From an uncultured Bacteroides sp. (lineage in GTDB: Bacteria; Bacteroidota; Bacteroidia; Bacteroidales; Bacteroidaceae): 64,000 bases of DNA. Numbering within the stretch: position 1 is the first letter of the stretch; the number at the start of each line of letters is the position of its first letter. The stretch lies in the NCBI RefSeq assembly GCF_963678845.1, contig NZ_OY787468.1, forward strand, positions 992,001 to 1,056,000. Reading direction: 5' to 3'. Below are positions 34,092-42,154 of the stretch, one piece after another. The notes beneath the pieces are model-generated. The model did not search any database. It worked only from the letters and a program-made list of their open reading frames with translations, and had not been told where the DNA came from. Made by a program: the position numbers and the translations under genes.

Positions 34092-35837
34092 TTAATCTTT
34101 TTTTCTGTTTTGTTTCTCAATAAATGAATCTTTGCTGGTTACTCTTAAATAGGCCAATCTCATTTTTCCAATGGCTGGAATAGATGAGTAATTCATTTTT
34201 CTACTCAGTCGTATACCGAACAATATTAAATGAACGGCCGAGAAGATCAGTGCTGTGATTAATAAACCTTTACTGCTATCCCATCCGGCTGTCTGCTGAT
34301 GCCAGAAAGCAATAAAGATAAGAATAGTAGATAGTGACAGTACGGTAATATTTAAAATAGACTGACCAGGTCGTTCTACTCCCTGATAATTGCCAATCTT
34401 ACTATGTTTCATACCATATACGGTGTAAATATCCAAACCAATTAACATCCAGACTATTAATCGGATCCATGTGTCGGCAGGAAGGAAAACCATCATGAAC
34501 AAACAAGTAGCTACACCGCAAATAGGGATTAAAGGTACGAGTGGCGTTTTAAACGACCTTGGAGCATTAGGCATTTTCTTTCGTAAAACGATAATTCCAA
34601 TGCAGACTAATATGAAGGCCAGAAGAGTTCCTATACTTGTCATCTCACCGGCAACACGGGAAGGTACCAGAGCAGCGAACAAGCTGACAAGCAATAAAAA
34701 TAGCAGATTACTTTTTGCTGGAGTACGGAATTTGGGATGTACCTGAGAGAAAACTTTTGGTAATAGTCCGTCTTTACTCATGCTGTAGAACACTCGGCTT
34801 TGTCCTAAAAGCATAACCATAATAACTGATGAATATCCTGCAAGAATGGCCAATATGATAGCACGGTTAAGCCATGGATAATCTGGAATGATAAGACCAT
34901 TTGCATTTGCATGCCCCATGTGCTCTATAGCAATTGCTACCGGAGCAATGCCATCATGACCTTTAAACTCTGTATAATTTGCAACACCAGTCATCACGTG
35001 AGAGAACAATAAATAAAGAATGGTGCACACTAGCAGGGAAACAAGTATTCCGATAGGCATGTCTCGTTTAGGCCTTTTTGCTTCCTGAGCAGCCGTACTC
35101 ACCGCATCAAATCCTATGAAGGCAAAGAATACGATTGCTGCCGCACGTATAATTCCGCTCCATCCGTATGAACCGAATGTACCTGTGTTTTCAGGAATGT
35201 ATGGAGTGTAATTATCCATATTTATATATTTCCATCCCAGGAATATAAATACCAAAACTACCCCAATCTTAAGTGTTACAATAATGGAGTTGAATCGGGT
35301 GCTGCCTTCAGTTCCTCTTATTAGAAGCAGTGTCATCAAAATAATGATGAATACCGCGGGTAAATTTATGATTCCTCCATCCCATGGACAAGCCGTCAGA
35401 CTCTGAGGTAGATGAATGCCAAATCCATCCAGGAATTTTATTAAATAACGGCTCCAGCTAATACTTACAGTTGCAGCAGCCACAGCATATTCCAATACTA
35501 AATCCCACCCGATGATCCAGGCAATAAATTCGCCCATCGTTGCATAAGAATAAGTATATGCGCTTCCGGCCACCGGAATCATTGATGCAAACTCGGCATA
35601 ACATAATCCGGCAAAACCACAGCCCAGAGCTGCTATTAAAAAAGAGATGGTAATTGCCGGTCCGGCTTGTTCAGCAGCCGCGCCACCGGTAATAGAGAAT
35701 AGTCCGGCACCAATAATCGCACCAATGCCTAATGCTATTAGTTTACCAACACCAAGCGACTTCTTTAAAGAGTTACTATCGGTATCGTTTGCCTCTTTCA
35801 GCAAACCTTCAATTGATTTCTTAGCAAATAAATCCAT
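34092..35837 (-). CDS. APC-superfamily amino acid permease (cationic amino acid transporter type)
   Basis: Inner-membrane transporter of 581 aa with about 12-14 hydrophobic helices. The first helix carries the substrate-binding motif IGAIIGAGLFSITGG, and the segment FFAFIGFDAVSTAAQEAKRP is characteristic of the CAT/YfnA group. A long C-terminal helical extension (about residues 460-560) matches CAT proteins. The substrate is likely a cationic or broad amino acid, which sequence alone does not fix. It is monocistronic, with a promoter at 35866-35897 and its own terminator. Divergent from the GH51 gene across a 1.2-kb gap. Confidence 0.88.
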   Translation of the reverse strand: MDLFAKKSIEGLLKEANDTDSNSLKKSLGVGKLIALGIGAIIGAGLFSITGGAAAEQAGPAITISFLIAALGCGFAGLCYAEFASMIPVAGSAYTYSYATMGEFIAWIIGWDLVLEYAVAAATVSISWSRYLIKFLDGFGIHLPQSLTACPWDGGIINLPAVFIIILMTLLLIRGTEGSTRFNSIIVTLKIGVVLVFIFLGWKYINMDNYTPYIPENTGTFGSYGWSGIIRAAAIVFFAFIGFDAVSTAAQEAKRPKRDMPIGILVSLLVCTILYLLFSHVMTGVANYTEFKGHDGIAPVAIAIEHMGHANANGLIIPDYPWLNRAIILAILAGYSSVIMVMLLGQSRVFYSMSKDGLLPKVFSQVHPKFRTPAKSNLLFLLLVSLFAALVPSRVAGEMTSIGTLLAFILVCIGIIVLRKKMPNAPRSFKTPLVPLIPICGVATCLFMMVFLPADTWIRLIVWMLIGLDIYTVYGMKHSKIGNYQGVERPGQSILNITVLSLSTILIFIAFWHQQTAGWDSSKGLLITALIFSAVHLILFGIRLSRKMNYSSIPAIGKMRLAYLRVTSKDSFIEKQNRKKD

Positions 35838-35865
35838 ACGAGTCTTTTTCTAGAGAATTATTTTG

Positions 35866-35897
35866 CAAAGATATTATTTTATTTGTTTTATTGTCAA
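35866..35897 (-). promoter_or_regulatory. promoter of the amino acid permease gene
   Basis: On the coding strand the -7 box is TATCTTTG (35866-35873), with TTG (35895-35897) 21 nt upstream as a partial -33 element. Confidence 0.55.
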
Positions 35898-36203
35898 TCT
35901 GATGCTATTTTATATGTTATTCTTACAATTATTTGAATATATTTAGAATATTATTCCGTAATGAAAGTTTTCTTAGCTGATATTTTGGTCGAAAAAGAGT
36001 CCGGCAAGAGTTTTATAAAACGATTATTCTACTTGAATTATTTAGATAAAAGCTTTTGTTTTTTATCTGTTTTTATTGAGTTTATCAAGGAAATAGAAGA
36101 ATCCCAGTGATGTTCGTTTTACTCTAACAGAAGTTTTTAATGAAGGCTCATTTCTAAATTACACAAATCCATGGGCTGTGAAAGAAATGTGTTCATATAA
36201 CTA
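35898..36203. other. AT-rich gap without recognisable features
   Basis: No open frame of useful length, hairpin or repeat unit was seen here. It precedes the CCCTCACT inverted-repeat element. Confidence 0.5.
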
Positions 36204-36508
36204 CCCTCACTCCCTCACTCTTTTGGTTTATATTATTGTAAATCAGGTTATTAAAAAGTGATGGATGCGGTTTTATCCCTCACTTTACCCTCACTTTTGG
36301 GGTTTACTCTCACTTTTTTAGCACATATTTACAGAGCTTATATATAGTTTATTCTGGAACGGATGAAATTCATCAATTTGCAGGAAAATGCCCCGAAATA
36401 GTGAGGGATGGGTCTGAAAGTGAGGGTAAAGTGAGGGCTGAAAATTCATCTCTCACTTTTAAGTGGTTAATATATAATAAGTTACTCTGAAAAGTGAGGG
36501 AGTGAGGG
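36204..36508. repeat. large inverted repeat built from CCCTCACT / AGTGAGGG motifs
   Basis: The left arm (36204-36314) has CCCTCACT at 36204, 36212, 36277 and 36288 and CTCTCACT at 36307. The right arm (36400-36508) has the complement AGTGAGGG at 36400, 36419, 36430, 36493 and 36501. The pairs are 8 bp apart at the outer ends and 11 bp apart nearer the middle in both arms, so the arms are mirror images over about 110 bp with an 85-bp centre. Confidence 0.8.
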
Positions 36509-36526
36509 TGGGTTTTTGATACTATG

Positions 36527-36613
36527 TAGAACTCCGGTCGGAGTTTGTGCAAAGTCCGGTTATGTTTTTTTAAACTCCGGCGGGAGTATGCCTAAAGTCC
36601 GGCGGGAGTTTTT
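36527..36613. repeat. four-unit phased array (TCCGG core, 21-22 bp)
   Basis: CCGG occurs at 36534, 36556, 36577 and 36599, steps of 22, 21 and 22 bp. Units 1, 3 and 4 are near-palindromes (ACTCCGGTCGGAGT, ACTCCGGCGGGAGT, AGTCCGGCGGGAGT). Unit 2 has only the left half. It begins about 20 bp after the CCCTCACT element. Confidence 0.8.
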
Positions 36614-36669
36614 TGGGGGTGATAAGTCTCAAAAATAGGCGGGATGTCTTTCATTTATTCACCTGTAAT

Positions 36670-36717
36670 TTTTATTTATTCCTCAATAAACAGAAGTTTA
36701 TTGAGGAATAAATAAAA
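36670..36717. repeat. perfect 22-bp inverted repeat with 4-nt loop
   Basis: The 22 bases at 36670-36691 are the exact reverse complement of 36696-36717, around an AGAA loop. The inner part is CCTCAATAAAC with GTTTATTGAGG. There is no adjacent convergent gene end that would explain it as a terminator. Confidence 0.8.
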
Positions 36718-36808
36718 GGTAAGCGTTTAATATTCTGCATTTTTTGAAACCTTCTAACCTTATCGAGGAGAAAAATAGAAGATAATAAGAAGATTCGTGA
36801 TTGTTTAA

Positions 36809-36985
36809 ATCGGCACATGGAACTTTGATGCTTTTAAATCATTAACTAAAATAGTTCTAAGTAATGAGGAAATAAATAATTTAGTTACTTTTGCCGGACA
36901 TGACTGGGAGAATCAAACTGAAACAATTCTTTTTACCGGATTAGATGCTAATGGAAGATTAGTCTGGGGTAAACGAGTTAAATGA
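36809..36985 (+). pseudogene. possible 3' remnant of a lost gene
   Basis: A 58-codon open frame follows a TAA and has no plausible start. It reads IGTWNFDAFKS, then VTFAGHDWENQTETILFTG and ANGRLVWGKRVK before a TGA. Composition and hydrophobic pattern look protein-like (beta-rich, somewhat lipocalin-like), unlike the surrounding repeats. It could also be chance. It ends 26 bp before the GH51 gene. Confidence 0.35.
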
Positions 36986-37011
36986 ATGCTAACTAAAAAA
37001 CAATATAAATT

Positions 37012-38973
37012 ATGAAAATACACAGAACATTATTTTCAGCATTTGCTCTATTTATGGGAATATCCATAAATGCACAGACAGAACATGAAATGGTGGTGAA
37101 AGCCAACAAACCGGGAGCCGAGATACAATCTACTATGTACGGACTCTTTTTTGAAGATATTAATTATGGTGCAGATGGTGGCTTGTATGCTGAATTAGTA
37201 AAGAACCGCTCTTTTGAGTTTCCTCAGAATTTAATGGGCTGGAAAACTTTTGGCCATGTAGAGGTTCGCACGGATAATCCTGCTTTTGATAAGAATCCAC
37301 ACTATGTACGCCTTTCAGATGCCGGACATAAAGAGAAACATACCGGTCTTGAAAATGAAGGTTTCTTTGGAGTTGGTATTCATAAAGATGCTCAGTATCA
37401 TTTCAGTGTATGGGCGCGTCTTCCACAAGGAAGTGAAAAACAGGAATTTCGTATAGAGTTAGTTAACTCAAATAATGATCCGGTTGTAAAACAAGTAGTA
37501 GCTGTCACTTCTTCTGAATGGAAGAAATATCAAATAGTGCTAACTTCTCCCATTACGGATGATAAAGCTATATTAAGAATATTCCTGACTTCAAAAGGTG
37601 ATATTGACATGGATCATATTTCTCTTTTCCCTGTTGATACCTGGAAAGGACGCGAGAATGGTTTGCGTAAAGACTTGGTTAAGGCTCTTGCCGATTTAAA
37701 ACCGGGTGTATTTCGCTTTCCTGGCGGATGTATTGTTGAAGGTACTGACCTGAATACCCGTTATAACTGGAAAAATACTGTTGGCCCGGTAGAGAATCGT
37801 CCTTTGAATGAGAACCGTTGGCATTATACTTTCCCTAACAGATTCAATCCTGATTATTATCAGACTTATGGATTAGGCTTTTATGAATTCTTCCTTTTGT
37901 CAGAAGAAATTGGTTCAGAACCTCTGCCTATTGTAAATTGTGGAATGGCTTGTCAGTTCCAGAATAAAGATCTTAAGGCTCATGTGCCTGTTGATAAACT
38001 AGACAGTTATATTCAGGATGCGCTTGACCTGATTGAATTTGCTAATGGTGATGTTACTACAAAGTGGGGTGAAGTACGTTCTGAAATGGGACATCCGGCT
38101 CCTTTTAACCTGAAACTTATCGGTGTAGGTAACGAGCAGTGGGGAAAAGAATATATGGAACGTCTTGAACCTTTTATCAAGGCTATACGTAAAGCTTATC
38201 CAAAGATTCGTATTGTAGGTACTTCTGGTCCGGATTCTGAAGGAGACAAGTTTGATTATGCATGGCCCGAAATGAAGCGCCTCAAGGCTGATTTGGTTGA
38301 TGAACATTTTTATCGTCCTCAGAAATGGTTCTTAAGTCAGGCTGCACGTTATGATAATTATGATAGAAAAGGCCCTAAAGTGTTTGCCGGTGAATATGCT
38401 TGCCATCCAAAGAATGGAAAGAATAACTTTGACGCTGCTCTTTGTGAAGCTGCTTTCATGACTGGATTGGAACGTAATGCTGATGTTGTTCACATGGCAA
38501 CTTATGCTCCGCTTTTTGCTCATGTAAAGGGCTGGCAGTGGCGTCCGGATTTAATCTGGTTTGATAACCTCTCTAGCGTATGTTCTGTGAATTATTACGT
38601 TCAACAACTTTATTCTCAGAATAAAGGTACAAATGTTCTTTCATTAACAATGGATAAGAAACCTGTTACCGGTCAGGATGAGCTATATGCAAGTGCTGTA
38701 TGGGACAAGAATGAGAAAGCTTATATTGTGAAGATTGCTAATACGGCCGATAAAGAACAGGGTGTTCGCGTTGTTTTTGAAGGAGTAAAGAAAGGACAAC
38801 TTTCAGATGGAACTATTACAACTCTTCATTCTTCTGATTTGGATGCTGAAAATACTTTGGCAAAGCCTAATACGGTAATTCCGGAAAAAGCTGAAGTTGT
38901 GATGACTGATAATGTTCTTAGTGTAAAACTAAGCGCTAAAACTTTTGCAGTATATAAGTTATTAAAAAAATAA
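37012..38973 (+). CDS. alpha-L-arabinofuranosidase, glycoside hydrolase family 51, exported
   Basis: Removes alpha-linked arabinofuranose side chains from arabinan or arabinoxylan. It has 653 aa and a signal peptide (cleavage likely after ISINAQ). GH51 motifs are intact: YGLFFEDINYGADGG near 43, FRFPGGCIVEGTD near 235, the acid/base Glu375 in GVGNEQWGKEY, and the nucleophile Glu461 in VFAGEYACH. Residues about 80-210 look like an inserted CBM4-type beta-sandwich. No SusC/SusD pair or regulator lies beside it, so it is not in a typical polysaccharide utilization locus. A terminator follows. Confidence 0.93.
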   Translation: MKIHRTLFSAFALFMGISINAQTEHEMVVKANKPGAEIQSTMYGLFFEDINYGADGGLYAELVKNRSFEFPQNLMGWKTFGHVEVRTDNPAFDKNPHYVRLSDAGHKEKHTGLENEGFFGVGIHKDAQYHFSVWARLPQGSEKQEFRIELVNSNNDPVVKQVVAVTSSEWKKYQIVLTSPITDDKAILRIFLTSKGDIDMDHISLFPVDTWKGRENGLRKDLVKALADLKPGVFRFPGGCIVEGTDLNTRYNWKNTVGPVENRPLNENRWHYTFPNRFNPDYYQTYGLGFYEFFLLSEEIGSEPLPIVNCGMACQFQNKDLKAHVPVDKLDSYIQDALDLIEFANGDVTTKWGEVRSEMGHPAPFNLKLIGVGNEQWGKEYMERLEPFIKAIRKAYPKIRIVGTSGPDSEGDKFDYAWPEMKRLKADLVDEHFYRPQKWFLSQAARYDNYDRKGPKVFAGEYACHPKNGKNNFDAALCEAAFMTGLERNADVVHMATYAPLFAHVKGWQWRPDLIWFDNLSSVCSVNYYVQQLYSQNKGTNVLSLTMDKKPVTGQDELYASAVWDKNEKAYIVKIANTADKEQGVRVVFEGVKKGQLSDGTITTLHSSDLDAENTLAKPNTVIPEKAEVVMTDNVLSVKLSAKTFAVYKLLKK

Positions 38974-39010
38974 GAAGGCGTTCAGTAATTTCTGAATAAT
39001 AGATTTATAT

Positions 39011-39046
39011 AGAAGGATGTTCCGGGAGGGACATCCTTCTTTTTTA
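39011..39046 (+). terminator. intrinsic terminator of the GH51 gene
   Basis: A 13-bp stem (AGAAGGATGTTCC with GGGACATCCTTCT, one G-U pair) with a GGGA loop is followed by a run of T at 39040-39046. Confidence 0.9.
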
Positions 39047-39052
39047 TAAAAG

Positions 39053-39706
39053 TCAAGATAAAATGCTGAAAATAGCTATGATGTGGCAAACACTTCCTCC
39101 TAAAACAAACAGATGAAAGATAGAGTGCATGTAGCGCATCTTAGTCCAGGAATAGAATAATGCTCCGATAACATAAGATATTCCTCCACCAATAAGCCAA
39201 TAGAGAATATCCATTGATCCTGCTGCAGAAAGACAATCAATCAACGGTTTAAAGGCCACAAGAATAGTTCCTCCCATAATCACATAACAGATTGTTTCCA
39301 GATTGCTATGCTCCTTGAGCTTTATGAAGCTAAGAATAAATCCTACTATTGCTGCGCTCCATACAAAGGTAAACAGTGCCCATCCCCACGCCCCGGAATC
39401 CCGGAGAACTACTAATGTGAAAGGAGTATATGTTCCTGCAATATGCAGATAGATTGCACCATGATCGAACTTACGAAGCAAAGCCTTTCTATGTTCATTA
39501 TTGCAGGCATGATACCAGGTAGATGTAATATATGAAGATAACATACCCAACAGATAGATAGCGAAGCTAACCATAATCCAGCGGTTATTCGTTTCAAAAG
39601 CACCGCGCATAAGGAAAACCCCGACAATGATTCCTAGTAAAATACCTAATCCGTGTGAACTGGCATTTGCAATTTCTTCTCCTTTGGTATATCTTTTATT
39701 ACTCAT
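39053..39706 (-). CDS. hemolysin III family (PAQR/YqfA-like) membrane protein
   Basis: Protein of 217 aa with seven hydrophobic helices. It begins RYTKGEEIANASSHGLGILLG, the family signature with the conserved Glu and SHG. STWYHACNNEHRKALLRKFDHGAIYLHIAGTYTPF is cut here to its key residues: His of YH, Asp and His of FDH, and the GTYTPF block. The C-terminal MRYMHSIFHLFVLGGS provides the third His group. These residues form a metal site in the PAQR fold. The cellular role is uncertain despite the hemolysin name. It lies 9 bp after the nucleotidyltransferase gene. Confidence 0.9.
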   Translation of the reverse strand: MSNKRYTKGEEIANASSHGLGILLGIIVGVFLMRGAFETNNRWIMVSFAIYLLGMLSSYITSTWYHACNNEHRKALLRKFDHGAIYLHIAGTYTPFTLVVLRDSGAWGWALFTFVWSAAIVGFILSFIKLKEHSNLETICYVIMGGTILVAFKPLIDCLSAAGSMDILYWLIGGGISYVIGALFYSWTKMRYMHSIFHLFVLGGSVCHIIAIFSILS

Positions 39707-39715
39707 ATCTAAGTT

Positions 39716-41146
39716 CTATTTAATAGGTTTTAATCCCTTTTTCTCTGCTTTTTCAAGCATATAGTTATAAGCCGCCTCATATTCGTTGGGAATAACGCCG
39801 TCCAGAATTGCTTCTTTGATAGTGCTTTTTATTGTTCCAACCAATTGGCATGGTCCTAATCCGAATGCTTCCATAATTTCTTCACCGGAGATAGGAGGTT
39901 GGAAGTTACGTATTCTATCTTTTTCTTCCAGATCCCTCAGCTTTTGACGAACCAACTGGAAGTTTTCCAGGAATTTCTGTTTGCGAACCTCGTTCTTAGA
40001 TGTAATATCAGCTTCGCACAAAGACATTAAATCATCGATATCATCACCAGCATCAAAAAGCAAACGACGTACTGCCGAATCTGTCACTATCTCTTCCGAA
40101 AGAACAATGGGACGCATGTGAAGACCTACTAACTTCTGCACGTATTTCATCTTTTCATTCATCGGCAATTTCATTTTTCGGAAGATGTTTGGTACCATCT
40201 TTTCGCCAATAAAATTATGGTTATGGAATGTCCACCCAACTTTAGGTTCCCATCTTTTGCTCATGGGTTTACCTACGTCATGAAGTAATGTAGCCCATCG
40301 TAGCCAAAGATTATCCGTCTTTTTAGCTATACCGTCAACAACTTCTAATGTATGGTAGAAGTTATCTTTGTGTGCTCTGCCATTTCTGCTGTCTACTCCT
40401 TGCAAAGCTGCCATTTCAGGGAAAATAAGTTCTAATAATCCACATTGATCCAACAATACAAAACCTATAGAAGGAACAGGAGAAGCAAGTATTTTGTTCA
40501 GCTCATCTGCAATGCGTTCTTTGGAAATAATCTCGATTCGTTCTTTGTTACGCTCTATGGATGCAAAGGTTTCTTCTTCAATATGAAAATTAAGCTGCGT
40601 TGCAAAACGTATTCCCCGCATCATGCGAAGAGGATCATCACTGAATGTAATGTCGGGATCAAGAGGCGTACGAATGATTTTGTTTTTCATATCATCCATT
40701 CCTTCAAAAGGATCAACCAATTCTCCAAAGCGATCTTCGTTAAGACACACGGCAAGTGCATTGATTGTAAAATCCCGACGGTTCTGGTCATCTTCCAGTG
40801 TACCGTTTTCCACAATTGGTTTCCGTGAATCTCTTTGGTAAGACTCTCTTCGTGCTCCAACAAATTCAATTTCTATATGATGATATTTAACCTGAGCTGT
40901 TCCAAAATTCTTAAAAACGGAGACATGGGCATGTCTTCCTAACCTTTTTCCAAGCGCCTGAGCCATTGCTATTCCGCTTCCAACTACCACCACATCAATA
41001 TCTTTTGATGGGCGCTTCAGGAAAATATCGCGTACATATCCTCCCACCGCATAGCATTCCAAGCCGAGGTTTTCTGCTGTTTCTGAAATTGCAGCGAAGA
41101 TATCATCGCTAAAATATCCTTTTAATTCTTCTTTTGTTAATTGCAT
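39716..41146 (-). CDS. CCA-adding-type tRNA nucleotidyltransferase with HD domain
   Basis: Class II polynucleotide nucleotidyltransferase, 476 aa. The head domain has AVGGYVRDIFL near residue 33 and the metal-binding DIDVVVVG near 50. The template-strand region RRDFTINALAV and the basic IKTPLDP-like loop (IRTPLDP) follow, then RMMRGIRFATQLNF. An HD domain has TLLHDVGKP near residue 290 and its matching C-terminal Asp region. It probably adds or repairs the tRNA CCA end, but a poly(A) polymerase cannot be excluded by eye. A -7 box TATTTTTG (41172-41179 on the complementary strand) lies 25 bp upstream. Confidence 0.9.
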   Translation of the reverse strand: MQLTKEELKGYFSDDIFAAISETAENLGLECYAVGGYVRDIFLKRPSKDIDVVVVGSGIAMAQALGKRLGRHAHVSVFKNFGTAQVKYHHIEIEFVGARRESYQRDSRKPIVENGTLEDDQNRRDFTINALAVCLNEDRFGELVDPFEGMDDMKNKIIRTPLDPDITFSDDPLRMMRGIRFATQLNFHIEEETFASIERNKERIEIISKERIADELNKILASPVPSIGFVLLDQCGLLELIFPEMAALQGVDSRNGRAHKDNFYHTLEVVDGIAKKTDNLWLRWATLLHDVGKPMSKRWEPKVGWTFHNHNFIGEKMVPNIFRKMKLPMNEKMKYVQKLVGLHMRPIVLSEEIVTDSAVRRLLFDAGDDIDDLMSLCEADITSKNEVRKQKFLENFQLVRQKLRDLEEKDRIRNFQPPISGEEIMEAFGLGPCQLVGTIKSTIKEAILDGVIPNEYEAAYNYMLEKAEKKGLKPIK

Positions 41147-41222
41147 GTTAGCCTATGTTCGTAAAAGAGCACAAAAATACAATAATTTGGGTATGTAACG
41201 GGTCGGTTTACTAATTTAATTG

Positions 41223-41230
41223 TATTTTTG
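41223..41230 (+). promoter_or_regulatory. -7 promoter box of the lipoprotein gene
   Basis: TATTTTTG, 21 bp before the ATG at 41252. It also rules out the upstream in-frame TTG at 41228 as start. Confidence 0.5.
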
Positions 41231-41251
41231 CTTCATATAACAAATATAAGC

Positions 41252-42079
41252 ATGAGAAAGTTTGGAATTATAGCACTGATAGCTCTTGTAATGACAGCTT
41301 GCAGTGACGATGGAGAGAAGAAAGCATCTTTGAAACTACAAGCGGCCGAAGAAGCGCTGGCACAAGGAAATTATAATGAGGCAAAGTTGCAGTTGGATAG
41401 CATTAAAATACTTTATCCAAAGGCTTTTGAAACCCGCCGTAAGGGTCTTGATTTAATGCAAAAGGTAGAATTGAAGGAACAGGAAAGAACGGTGGTTTAT
41501 CTGGATAGTTTGCTAAAAATTAAGAAAGCGGATGCTGATGTGAAAAAGAAAAGTTTGATTCTTGAGAAGAATTCAGAATATCAAACTGTAGGAAATTATC
41601 TTTATCCTTCACAGACGGTAGAAAAGAATATTAACCGCACTTATCTTCGTGCTCAGGTTAGTGAAATTGGAACATTTGCCTTGACGTCTATTTATTGCGG
41701 TGGCTCGTCTATTCATCATCGTTCTATTAAGGTCACTGCTCCTGATGGAAGTTTTGCACAGACTCCTGCCAGCCGGGATGTTTATGAATCAACAGACCTT
41801 GGTATGAAATCTGAAAAGGTTGACTATCGGATGGGAGCCGATGGGGGAGTTGCAGGCTTCATTTACATGAATAAGGATCAGAATATCAGACTTGAATATA
41901 TTGGTAACCGCAGACAGATTGTTCCTTTCTCTCCGGCCGACCGTAAGGCTATTTGTCAGGTTTATGAACTTGCGCAAACACTATCTTCAATCAATCAGAT
42001 ACAAAAAGAACTGGACGAAGCTAAACTAAAGATCCGTTTTGTAAATAAGAAAATGGAACAAGAATCGCTTGGTAAGTAA
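41252..42079 (+). CDS. predicted lipoprotein of unknown function
   Basis: Protein of 275 aa from the ATG at 41252. The N-terminus MRKFGIIALIALVMTAC has a lipobox (MTAC, Cys17). Residues 25-70 form a TPR-like helical pair (AAEEALAQGNYNEAKLQLDS). A Lys/Glu-rich helical stretch follows, then a beta-rich domain (about 110-230) and a terminal coiled coil (IQKELDEAKLKIRFVNKKM). It resembles uncharacterised Bacteroidetes lipoproteins. It has its own promoter and lies between divergent cca and convergent sprA genes. Confidence 0.8.
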   Translation: MRKFGIIALIALVMTACSDDGEKKASLKLQAAEEALAQGNYNEAKLQLDSIKILYPKAFETRRKGLDLMQKVELKEQERTVVYLDSLLKIKKADADVKKKSLILEKNSEYQTVGNYLYPSQTVEKNINRTYLRAQVSEIGTFALTSIYCGGSSIHHRSIKVTAPDGSFAQTPASRDVYESTDLGMKSEKVDYRMGADGGVAGFIYMNKDQNIRLEYIGNRRQIVPFSPADRKAICQVYELAQTLSSINQIQKELDEAKLKIRFVNKKMEQESLGK

Positions 42080-42154
42080 ACGTAGGTTGTTTTACTCGTA
42101 TGAGATCATCATAAGCAAATATTTTATAGGCGATGATCTGATAAATACTCTCCG

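Noticed and set aside
36204..36613. CRISPR array or insertion sequence
   Set aside because: There is no transposase frame and no direct-repeat/spacer pattern; the repeats form mirror-image arms and 22-bp palindromes.
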